From: an uncultured Victivallales bacterium
Lineage (GTDB): Bacteria; Verrucomicrobiota; Lentisphaeria; Oligosphaerales; JAFGRS01
Direction of reading: 5' to 3'
DNA length: 62,168 bases
Assembly: GCA_903837355.1 (NCBI GenBank)
Contig: CAILUI010000241.1
Coordinates: 1 to 62,168, forward strand
The position numbers and the translations under genes are program-made. Below, in pieces: positions 8,801 through 14,978 of the stretch; position 1 is the first letter of the stretch, and each line of letters starts with the position of its first letter. Below the pieces are notes generated by a model. That model had not been told where the DNA came from. It made no database searches and saw only the letters and a program-made list of their open reading frames with translations.

Positions 8801-10086
8801 CAGCGGAACTGCGCAAAGCGCGTCGAGGTGGCCGCCAGGCGCGCGTTGTCATGCGTCTCGGCGAAGTGCACCAGGGTGCCCTGCTCGCGGCTCAGGCGGG
8901 TACTGACCGCCAGACAGGAGCGGATGTCGGCCGCCGACAGGCTCTGGAACAGCTCCGAGTAGGCCCAGTCCAGGCCACCGTCTGCCAACAGTTCTTCCGT
9001 GACCGCGGGCGGGCCCCCCAGGCCCTCCAGCAGGAACACGGTGTCGGGAAACTCGTCACGCACCTTCGCGGTGATGTAGCGCCATGCCGCCAGCGGCACC
9101 ATGTACCCGGCGTCGCAACGAAACCCGTCCACCCCCTTCCGACACCAGTGCCGGAACACCTCGGCCATGTACCGGCACAACCCCTCGTGCCGGAAATCGA
9201 GCTGGCAGAGGTCCTCCCAGACCACCCCCCAGGCCCCGGGGTTGACATACGAACCATCCGGGTTGCGGCAGAACCACTCGGGATGATGCAACTGCAGCCA
9301 CGAGGCCCAGCCGGTGTGATTGGCCGGCAGGTCCAGGAACAAGTAGCCCCCGCGCGCGTGCACCGCGTCCAGTAACTCCTCGAACTGCGCCATCGGCGTC
9401 GCCTTGCGGTCGAACTCGGCCATCCCCGGGTCAACCCCAAAAAAGTCGCAGGCAGCAAACGGACTCCCATAACGGCCCAAGCGCGCAAAGGTGGTCGGCA
9501 CCGGGTGCACGGGCAGCAACTGCACAATGCGGAACCCCATCTGTACCATGATCACGTCCAAGTGCCGAATGAGGTCCCGAAACGTACCCGAGGGCGGGAT
9601 CGCCGCGTAGCCCCGCGCGTCCAGCAGCGCCGCGGCCTGCGCCTCCCCGAGCGGCGGCGCCGCCCCGCGCAGCGCCGGCCCGAACTGCCGGGGAAAGGCG
9701 GTGTAGATGCCGTTGTCGCAGAGGGTGTGCGCCGGCAGCACCTTGACCCGCAGATTGCCCCCGACGGGCCAGGCCGGCAGGCCACCCTCGGGAACAAAGA
9801 ACGCCTTCGCCTCGAAGGCGCCCACATCCAACACCGGCAAGCGCAACCGGTAGTTTCCCGCACCGCGGCGCACCATGGGCAGGTCATGCCAGTCCCGCGC
9901 CAGCAGCGGCCGCTGCCGTTCGGTATGCTCGATCACCTCGCGGCGACGGACCGCGGCGCGGCCAAGGTTCGTGCGCAACCAGGCGACGCCATCGCCGCCG
10001 CCGTCGACCTCGAGACGCACCTCCAGCAGGTCGCCGCGACGCAGCACCCGCGACGTACCGCACACCGGCCACTGGGACACCGTCAT
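5809..10086 (-). CDS. Bifunctional glycogen debranching enzyme (GH13-type N-half plus GH133 C-half), AGL-like
   Basis: A 1425-aa protein with two glycosidase halves. The N-half is a GH13-like barrel: DLPANHTGWASW (near 255), GVDGFRCDAGYMVP (nucleophile Asp near 322), FLLEGLGG (near 352) and HFAETHDNARLA (near 409). The middle has DRRVLLTRCRVWVVYRDYSQ. The C-half is amylo-alpha-1,6-glucosidase-like: AGYPWFLDWGRDTLICLRG (near 1052), LPNMIRG, DAPLWLF, DTNHPAGTPRQGYPIEIQ and the terminal GCVAQAWGVSELLR. This transferase-plus-glucosidase layout is that of eukaryotic AGL/Gdb1 (about 1500 aa); most bacteria use small GlgX or TreX enzymes instead. The start at 10086 follows AGGAGGGT; a longer open frame to 10281 runs into repeat DNA and is rejected. 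First gene of the operon. Confidence 0.88.
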   Translation of the reverse strand: MTVSQWPVCGTSRVLRRGDLLEVRLEVDGGGDGVAWLRTNLGRAAVRRREVIEHTERQRPLLARDWHDLPMVRRGAGNYRLRLPVLDVGAFEAKAFFVPEGGLPAWPVGGNLRVKVLPAHTLCDNGIYTAFPRQFGPALRGAAPPLGEAQAAALLDARGYAAIPPSGTFRDLIRHLDVIMVQMGFRIVQLLPVHPVPTTFARLGRYGSPFAACDFFGVDPGMAEFDRKATPMAQFEELLDAVHARGGYLFLDLPANHTGWASWLQLHHPEWFCRNPDGSYVNPGAWGVVWEDLCQLDFRHEGLCRYMAEVFRHWCRKGVDGFRCDAGYMVPLAAWRYITAKVRDEFPDTVFLLEGLGGPPAVTEELLADGGLDWAYSELFQSLSAADIRSCLAVSTRLSREQGTLVHFAETHDNARLAATSTRFAQFRCALCAMLSHDGAFGITNGVEWFAQAKVDVHGASPLNWGAHENQVDVLRHLLGVLRDHPAFRAGAEVEAVETLPADVVGFVRRPLVGSPVLVLANPHDQETLEVTWPTAAWPVSDGHPRDLVSGRAVEVIHASGRARCRLGPQTVVCLEGGRGPGGEVALPAAAPRSVAGIPAAVLRQQFRVLALQLRALWHGLGDIAPAAAEKLGDDLRQDPLGCLARLQSEPGYVPVLHWHLGRDERREVLVPPGHVLLVHAGAPFRFEVVEGERCLQRGRSLPWPASGEFGVVLPLPDRARPVRCELVLRVFGGAVSQVRSALLALPAGPMPRVRLWAEVGQLTATDVTALCADALGAMALVRGRWGEVQSQYEALLAANLHPDCPVDRRVLLTRCRVWVVYRDYSQEISFGCQTGFSTDLCNRVCWDFHAPVGMGRQIPLRIVLEMATAGNAIRLRFERHLAAGVAEALADDSPVALIVRPDVEDRSCHEITQAFLGPEHSFRQAVHPTADGFRFSPSPGHSLTCRMAPGQFVAEPEWLYLVPHPVEAARGLNPAGDLFSPGYFRSVLTGGEAAVLTAAAGSGSGEAVWPLSTGEGPTEVGLDEAARRALRRFVVRRGASRTVIAGYPWFLDWGRDTLICLRGIIAAGMTVEAREIIAQFARFESRGTLPNMIRGDDASDRETSDAPLWLFTAVADYLRVTGERQVLDVDCGGRPLHRVLGDLATAVLAGTPNGIRADPETGLVYSPAHFTWMDTNHPAGTPRQGYPIEIQALWYRALALLDELGVAGKPWGEIAVGVRAAVTALYAGAAVDGLSDCLHAGPGVSARQARADDACRPNQLLAVTLGLIEGEAARRSVEACWPLLVPGGIRSLADQPVVQPLAVRHRGQLLNDPTRPYWGRYEGDEDTRRKPAYHNGTAWSWLFPSFAEALVLAHGVTARPVARQLLYSLGPVLEAGCLGHVPEIVDGDAPHTQRGCVAQAWGVSELLRVLTMLRDETPEVAPVS

Positions 10087-10114
10087 CGCTACCCTCCTAT
10101 GGACTGCATCGCTA

Positions 10115-10120
10115 AGTATA
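10115..10120 (-). promoter_or_regulatory. Possible -10 box for the glycogen operon
   Basis: TATACT on the minus strand lies about 29 nt before the debranching-enzyme start, giving a short leader. No clear -35 box stands 16-18 bp upstream (the region is GC-rich), so the assignment is weak. Confidence 0.3.
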
Positions 10121-10194
10121 CTGCCTGCAGGCGCCAGCCGCCCAGGCGGGCCCCCGCGAATGCCCCCGACGACCCGGCCCCGCGCGCCTCTCCC

Positions 10195-10330
10195 GCAGGC
10201 CGGGGGTCTCGTCAGACCGTGAGCCTGCCGAACGGCCAGTACCCGGCCCGCGCCTACCCCGGATGCCCCGTCCGTACTCATCGGCGAGGGGAAGTTCCTC
10301 GGAACCTGAGCCTGCCGCTGCCCAAATCAG
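10195..10330. repeat. Degenerate REP-like sequence and a folC-like 3' remnant
   Basis: Intergenic (10087-10530). At 10235-10262 'gccagtacccggcc' joined to 'cgcgcctacc' resembles the two halves of the REP family flanking the transposase at 26020. From about 10278 the plus strand reads LIGEGKFLGT-stop, closely matching the folC C-terminus (ALIGEKLFGA-stop, near 12955-12984) with a 3-base indel. The match to the DNA after folC continues through the pilin leader. This marks a copy of the folC-end/pilin segment. Confidence 0.5.
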
Positions 10331-10350
10331 CATTCCTGCAGCAGGACAGG

Positions 10351-10379
10351 TTGCTATTACCGCAGGTATGAACTAACGT
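10351..10379 (+). promoter_or_regulatory. Promoter of the first prepilin-like gene
   Basis: TTGCTA (10351-10356), a 17-bp spacer and TAACGT (10374-10379). The same two boxes with the same spacing occur before the prepilin-like genes at 13206 and 14145. The assignment rests on this three-way conservation, because TAACGT is a poor standard -10 box; another sigma factor is possible. The leader to the ATG is about 145-150 nt and is itself conserved. Confidence 0.55.
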
Positions 10380-10530
10380 CCGCAACGTGGTTCTATTGGG
10401 TGTGCCCGTGTGGACGCGATCCGGGGACGGCGGCACGAAGCCCGTTCTGTCCTGAGTTCGATGCGCCGCGTGGGGACGTACGGACCAGGAACAGGACAGG
10501 ATCGGCCAAGCAGTCAACCGGAGAAAGCGC

Positions 10531-11160
10531 ATGGCAAGAAAGCAGTTCACCCTCATCGAGCTCCTCGTGGTCATCGCCATCATCGCCATCCTCGCCGCCA
10601 TGTTGCTGCCGGCCCTGGCGAAGGCCAGGGACAAAGCACAGCAGACGAGTTGCCTCAACAACCTGAAGCAGTTGACCCTCGGGATAGCGATGTATAGCGA
10701 TGACTACAAGGGCTGCTACCCCTACACGAAGCTCTCCTGCGGCGGCGGCACACTGACAGAATGCAACGTCGCCTACGTGATGTTCTCCTACATCAACAAC
10801 GCTCCGGTTTTCGACTGTCCGGTTCGGCAGGAGAACAACTGCGGTACGGCGGCGGGCGCCCAGTGCGGCGTGTGGGCACAACGGACGGACCAGGTTATTA
10901 ACGCCGGTTTGCTTCCTGCCGACTTCGCCTTGGGGTATGCCTGGAATGAGCTCTGGACGACACAGGGACGCAAGATCAGCAGCGCGCTCGAGCCTTCGAT
11001 GACGGTGAGCGTTCAGGATTCCACCGCGGGACTGATTTCCCCCTGGGCGCTCGATCGCTTCAGCCGCCGTCACAACGATGGCAGCAACATCGGTTTCCTT
11101 GATGGTCATGTATCCTGGGCCAAGTACGCACAGAATACGATGTTCAAGTACGACCGTTGA
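10531..11160 (+). CDS. Prepilin-like protein with H-X9-DG motif (1)
   Basis: A 209-aa type II pseudopilin-like protein. MARKQ-FTLIELLVVIAIIAILAAM is a type IV prepilin leader: PilD-type cleavage would fall before the Phe, with Glu at mature position 5 and one hydrophobic N-terminal helix. QQTSCLNNLKQL follows, as is usual for this family. RHNDGSNIGFLDGHVSW near the C-terminus is the H-X9-DG motif of PVC pseudopilins. Start supported by CCGGAGAAA 6 nt before ATG. The upstream DNA for about 250 bp is near-identical to that before the gene at 13206, so the two arose by duplication. Likely exported to the periplasm or surface; the exact substrate or assembly is unknown for this large family. Confidence 0.85.
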   Translation: MARKQFTLIELLVVIAIIAILAAMLLPALAKARDKAQQTSCLNNLKQLTLGIAMYSDDYKGCYPYTKLSCGGGTLTECNVAYVMFSYINNAPVFDCPVRQENNCGTAAGAQCGVWAQRTDQVINAGLLPADFALGYAWNELWTTQGRKISSALEPSMTVSVQDSTAGLISPWALDRFSRRHNDGSNIGFLDGHVSWAKYAQNTMFKYDR

Positions 11161-11191
11161 GGGACTCATCCTCCTCCCGCCCACACGCCTA

Positions 11192-11220
11192 CCGCGAGGC
11201 GGACCCGTCCGACCTCGCGG
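11192..11220 (+). terminator. Strong hairpin after prepilin gene 1
   Basis: CCGCGAGGCGGA and TCCG-A-CCTCGCGG pair over about 12 bp with one bulged A and a 4-nt loop, about 31 nt after the stop at 11160. No T-run follows, so this is a candidate terminator or 3' stabilising hairpin. Confidence 0.4.
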
Positions 11221-11299
11221 CAGGCGAGCGCAGGTCTCAGAGGGGGATGTGAGCCTGGAGCCGGCGGTCCGCACCGGCTCTGCCGGGGCTCCCGCCGTA

Positions 11300-11353
11300 C
11301 GGCGGTCTTGCTGACGGCGGTCTTGCTGACGGCGGTCTTGCTGACGGCGGTCT
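11300..11353 (+). repeat. 15-bp tandem repeat, about 3.6 copies
   Basis: CGGCGGTCTTGCTGA is repeated head to tail three times without change and then partly a fourth time. It lies in the 590-bp gap between prepilin gene 1 and folC (11161-11751). That gap otherwise holds only the hairpin at 11192 and low-complexity GC-rich sequence; no gene was supported in it. Confidence 0.85.
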
Positions 11354-11751
11354 CCTGTGAAACTCGACCTCAGTCGCGCGGGGGGCTCTGAGGTAGTGGC
11401 GGGTGCCCCCACCCGCCAGCCGCGTGAGGGCACGCGGCAGTACTCCCAAGCAGAGTTTCATCCTGACATGATCGGGAGGCACTGCGCCCGCTTGGTGCTC
11501 AAGGCTGAACTCTGAACGAAGATCGCCGCGAAGTCTCATACAAGGGGGCGCCCGAGGACCTTGCGGCAGACTGCGAGAGCCTGCGGGAGGCGCTTCTCAA
11601 AACCGCCCGTACCCCGCGTCCCCTCCCCGATTGCGCCGCGCGGCGGCGCCGTGTATGGTGGCGGCCGCAACCGCAGGCCGGCCGGACCAGGCTCAGGCTC
11701 CCCTCTGCCTGAGCGCCGCCTGGCCGGCAACACCTTGGGAGACGTGACGCC

Positions 11752-12984
11752 ATGCGTGGCCTGGACCCCCAGCGCGAACAGGCTTTCTTCAAGCTGTTCA
11801 CGCGCTACTACGACCTGGAGCACAACACCGCCCGCCGTTACGACCCGACGGAGTACTCGCTGGACCGGATGCTCCCGTTGGCCGCCGCCTGCGGCCACCC
11901 TGAGGCGCACCTGCAGGTCCTGCACGTGGCCGGCACCAAAGGCAAGGGCTCGACCTGCCACTTTACCGCCGCCCTGCTCGCCTCGGCCGGACACTCCTGC
12001 GGCCTGTTTGCCAGCCCGCATCTGGTCACCGTCCGCGAGCGCTTTCAGCTCAACGGCGAACTCATCGACTACGACCTGCTGCTGCAGCACGCCGCCGCCT
12101 GCGAGGCGGAGGTCCAACGCCATGGCCTGACGCCGACGCTGTTCGAGATCATGACCCTGCTGGCGCTGCGCATCTTCGCGGCCGAAAAGTGCGAGGTCGC
12201 CGTCCTCGAGACCGGCATCGGCGGGCGCCTGGACGCCACCAACTACGTCGCCCATCCCCTCGCCTGCGCCATCACCCCGGTCAGCCTCGACCACATGGAA
12301 CTGCTCGGCAACACGGTCGACGCCATCGCCGGGGAGAAGGCCGGCATCATCAAACCGGGCGTCCCCGTGGTGCTGGCCACCCAGCCCTTCCCCAGCGCCG
12401 CCCAGGTCATCCGCGAACGCGCCACCGCCTGCGGCGCCCCCCTCCACGGCCCGGCGCCGGACGGCGATGTGCAGCCCTTCGATCCCGCTGCCAGCCTGGT
12501 GCCCTTCCTGCGCCAGAACCTCGGCGTCGCCCTGGCCCTCTGTCGCGTCGCCGGCATCGAGCCCGAGCCGGCGCGCTTCCGGATGCCGGAACTGCGGGCG
12601 CGCTGCGAAGTCATCTGCACCGCGCCGCTGGTCGTCCTCGACGCAGCCCATAACGCCGACTCCGCACGGCGCCTGGTCGAAGCCCTGCGCCAGCGCTGGC
12701 CCAGCACCCGCTGGACCGTGGTGCTGGGGGTCGTGAAGGGCAAGGACAGCGCCGGTATCGTGCGCGAACTCGCCGCCCTGAACGCCCGCTTCGTCCTCAC
12801 CCGCCCGCACACCTCCCGCGATGCCGACCTGGCCGACCTCGAGACCCAGGCGCGCGCCGCTGGCCTCGAGGTCGAGGTCATTCCCGACCTGCAGCGGGCC
12901 GCTCAACTCAGCCAGCGCCCTGCCCTTGTCTTCACGGGCTCCTTCTTCACCGCGCTCATCGGCGAAAAGCTCTTTGGAGCCTGA
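11752..12984 (+). CDS. folC: Folylpolyglutamate synthase / dihydrofolate synthase
   Basis: A Mur-ligase-fold enzyme that adds glutamate to dihydropteroate or folates using ATP in the cytoplasm. It has 410 aa, typical for FolC. Motifs in order: HVAGTKGKGST (P-loop, about residue 62-73), LFASPHLVTVRERF, VLETGIGGRLDATN (about 151-164), SLDHMELLGNT with EKAGIIKPGVP (metal and ATP region), and in the C-terminal domain VLDAAHNADSA. A GGGAG lies about 9 nt before the ATG. It stands between two prepilin-like genes and seems unrelated to them; the DNA at its 3' end is the segment copied upstream of prepilin gene 1. Confidence 0.93.
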   Translation: MRGLDPQREQAFFKLFTRYYDLEHNTARRYDPTEYSLDRMLPLAAACGHPEAHLQVLHVAGTKGKGSTCHFTAALLASAGHSCGLFASPHLVTVRERFQLNGELIDYDLLLQHAAACEAEVQRHGLTPTLFEIMTLLALRIFAAEKCEVAVLETGIGGRLDATNYVAHPLACAITPVSLDHMELLGNTVDAIAGEKAGIIKPGVPVVLATQPFPSAAQVIRERATACGAPLHGPAPDGDVQPFDPAASLVPFLRQNLGVALALCRVAGIEPEPARFRMPELRARCEVICTAPLVVLDAAHNADSARRLVEALRQRWPSTRWTVVLGVVKGKDSAGIVRELAALNARFVLTRPHTSRDADLADLETQARAAGLEVEVIPDLQRAAQLSQRPALVFTGSFFTALIGEKLFGA

Positions 12985-13025
12985 GCCGGCCGCTGCCCCA
13001 CGCAACATTTTGGCTGCAGGATGGG

Positions 13026-13054
13026 TTGCTATTGCCGGGGGTATGAACTAACGT
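13026..13054 (+). promoter_or_regulatory. Promoter of the second prepilin-like gene
   Basis: TTGCTA, 17 bp, TAACGT, identical in both boxes to the copy at 10351-10379. About 150 nt of leader to the ATG at 13206 is also conserved, including 'gtgtgcccgtgtggacgcga' and the run before the ribosome-binding site. Confidence 0.55.
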
Positions 13055-13205
13055 CCGCACCGTTGTTCTATGGGTGTGCCCGTGTGGACGCGAGCCGGGG
13101 ACGGCGGCAGGAAGCCAGTTCTGTCCTGAGTTCGGAGCGCCGCGTGCGGGGAGTACAGACCAAGAACGGGACAGGACCAGGCAAGCAGTCAACCGGAGAA
13201 CGCGC

Positions 13206-13889
13206 ATGGCAAGAAAACAGTTCACCCTCATCGAGCTCCTCGTGGTCATCGCCATCATCGCCATCCTGGCAGCCATGCTGCTGCCGGCCCTGGCCCAGGC
13301 GCGGGCCAAAGCCCAGGCCATCAGTTGCACCTCAAATCACAAGCAGGTCGGTCTGGCCTACACCATGTACGCCGGCGACAACAAGGACCAATGCGCGCCC
13401 ACCTACACCTACTGGGGCCCCGTCGTCTGGACCGCGTCGGTACTGATGCCCTACACCAGCGACCGTAAGGTGTTCGCCTGCCCCAGCTACGATGGCGGCA
13501 CCCAGGAGCCAAGCCAGGCCGGGAACTGCCAGGAGCGCACGCGCCTGGGCATCGGCTTCAACTGGGCCTGGACCCCGGCCGAACCGGGCCAGGGCGGCGA
13601 CAAGGGCTGGCTGCCCGCCCAGCGCCTGACCGGGATCACCCGCCCCAGTGAGTTCATCGTCGCCTGCGACGCCGCCTGCATGGGCGCCGGCATCTACGGC
13701 AACGCCATCACCTTCAGCCAGTGGCAGGCCAATGTCGGCACCGGCCAGCCCGGCGGCGCCTACAGCTTCCCGCACTCCTCCCAGACCGCCGGCAACTGCC
13801 TCTTCCTCGATGGCCACGTCAGCCAGTACAAGAAGGCCAACCTCAAAGAGAACCAGTTCTGCGTGGTCGCCGGCCTCCCGCGTCCCTGA
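13206..13889 (+). CDS. Prepilin-like protein (2), DUF1559-like
   Basis: A 227-aa pseudopilin-like protein with leader MARKQ-FTLIELLVVIAIIAIL, followed by AISCTSNHKQVGLAYTMY. The C-terminal FLDGHVSQYKKA motif has 11 residues rather than 9 between His and Asp-Gly. It is a close paralogue of the next gene: both have ERTR-GIGF-WAWTP in the middle and end in ANLKENQFC-V-GLP-P. The open frame reaches 44 codons further up, but MARKQ at 13206 has GGAGAA in good position and the leader there is complete. Followed by a strong terminator, so it is its own transcription unit. Function beyond export/assembly as a pseudopilin is not known. Confidence 0.87.
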   Translation: MARKQFTLIELLVVIAIIAILAAMLLPALAQARAKAQAISCTSNHKQVGLAYTMYAGDNKDQCAPTYTYWGPVVWTASVLMPYTSDRKVFACPSYDGGTQEPSQAGNCQERTRLGIGFNWAWTPAEPGQGGDKGWLPAQRLTGITRPSEFIVACDAACMGAGIYGNAITFSQWQANVGTGQPGGAYSFPHSSQTAGNCLFLDGHVSQYKKANLKENQFCVVAGLPRP

Positions 13890-13916
13890 TCTGACCCCTA
13901 ACTCTTGCGCCAACCC

Positions 13917-13967
13917 CAGCCCGCTGTAGCGCACCCCGCGTGCCGCTACAGCGGGCTGACTGTTTTT
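13917..13967 (+). terminator. Rho-independent terminator after prepilin gene 2
   Basis: A perfect 15-bp stem (CAGCCCGCTGTAGCG with CGCTACAGCGGGCTG), 12-nt loop, then ACTGTTTTT. It starts 28 nt after the stop codon. Confidence 0.93.
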
Positions 13968-13981
13968 CCCCCCAGGGAGGG

Positions 13982-14010
13982 TTGATTCCTGACCTGATTT
14001 GTGATAACGT
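13982..14010 (+). promoter_or_regulatory. Promoter of the third prepilin-like gene
   Basis: TTGATT, a 17-bp spacer, TAACGT. The -10-like box and spacing equal those at 10351 and 13026, and the following leader shares 'aacgtg', 'tattgggt' and 'gcccg' in order although it is more diverged. It lies directly after the terminator at 13917. Confidence 0.55.
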
Positions 14011-14144
14011 CTAAGGAACGTGTTTATTGGGTCCGCCCGCGCGAATACGCTGACAGCGGCAGCATCCTGAGCGCAGTCTGGTTTCCGGCGGGCGGGGAAC
14101 GAGGCAAGGCTGGGGAAAGTTTGTCGAGCAACAGGAGGCAGCGC

Positions 14145-14825
14145 ATGGCAAGACGTCGGTTCACCCTCATCGAACTCCTGGTGGTCATCGCCATCATCGC
14201 CATTCTGGCAGCCATGCTGCTGCCGGCATTGGCCAAAGCGCGGGAGAAGGCTCAGACCATCAGTTGCGCCTCGAATCACAAGCAAGTGATGCTCGGCTAC
14301 CTGCAGTACACCATTGATAACAAGGACCACTGCTCCCCCTCGAACGGTCCGCACGCATCCTACCCTGGCGTGCGGGTGTGGGTCGTCACCTTCATCCTCC
14401 CCTACGTGGGCGACCGCCAGGCCATCGCCTGCCCGAACTACGAGTCGCCGGCCATCAACCCAGGCGGGTGTGGCGAGGAGCGCACGCGCTATGGCATCGG
14501 CTTCACCTGGGCCTGGACACCCATCGAAGGCCCCGGCGGCGACCAGGGCTGGATCTCCGGCCGGAAGTCACTGCGCATCAACCGCCCCAGCGAGTTCGTC
14601 ATCGCCTCGGACTCCATCTGCATCGGGGCCGGCGTCTACAACAATGGCGTGGGTATGGCCCCGAATTTCGCGGCCTGGCAGGCGGGCGGTGCGCCCAGCG
14701 GCTTCCGCCACACCGGCAATACCATGGGCAACTGCGGCTTCCTGGATGGCCACGTCGCGACCTCCAAGGCCGCAAACCTCAAAGAGAACCAGTTCTGCCG
14801 CGTCTCCGGTCTGCCCGACCCGTGA
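14145..14825 (+). CDS. Prepilin-like protein (3), DUF1559-like
   Basis: A 226-aa pseudopilin-like protein: MARRR-FTLIELLVVIAIIAIL leader, TISCASNHKQVMLGYLQY, and C-terminal FRHTGNTMGNCGFLDGHV. It is a tandem paralogue of the preceding gene, sharing RPSEFV/I-A-D, GAG-Y and the tail ANLKENQFCRVSGLPDP. The start is set by AGGAGG 6 nt before ATG 14145. Between the two paralogues the pilin core is conserved and the middle loop (about residues 60-100) is variable, which fits a surface-exposed region. Own promoter and own downstream hairpin, so independently transcribed. Confidence 0.87.
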   Translation: MARRRFTLIELLVVIAIIAILAAMLLPALAKAREKAQTISCASNHKQVMLGYLQYTIDNKDHCSPSNGPHASYPGVRVWVVTFILPYVGDRQAIACPNYESPAINPGGCGEERTRYGIGFTWAWTPIEGPGGDQGWISGRKSLRINRPSEFVIASDSICIGAGVYNNGVGMAPNFAAWQAGGAPSGFRHTGNTMGNCGFLDGHVATSKAANLKENQFCRVSGLPDP

Positions 14826-14869
14826 TCTGACCTGCGTCTCGTGACGCGCCAGGCGTAGAGAGACACCCC

Positions 14870-14902
14870 AAGGCCCGCCGGATACCCCTTCCGGCGGGCC
14901 TT
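14870..14902 (+). terminator. Terminator hairpin after prepilin gene 3
   Basis: AAGGCCCGCCGG and CCGGCGGGCCTT form a perfect 12-bp stem with a 9-nt loop, 44 nt after the stop. The T-tract is minimal (CCTT then aagtt). Confidence 0.75.
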
Positions 14903-14978
14903 AAGTTATGGTCTGTGCCAGGGGTGGCCGGGCAGAGCGGCGTTCTCATCACGATTCCAGCAACAGGAGTCAGGCTCC

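Noticed and set aside
11536..13008. Antisense open frame over folC
   Set aside because: Shadow of the folC coding sequence, which has all Mur-ligase motifs.
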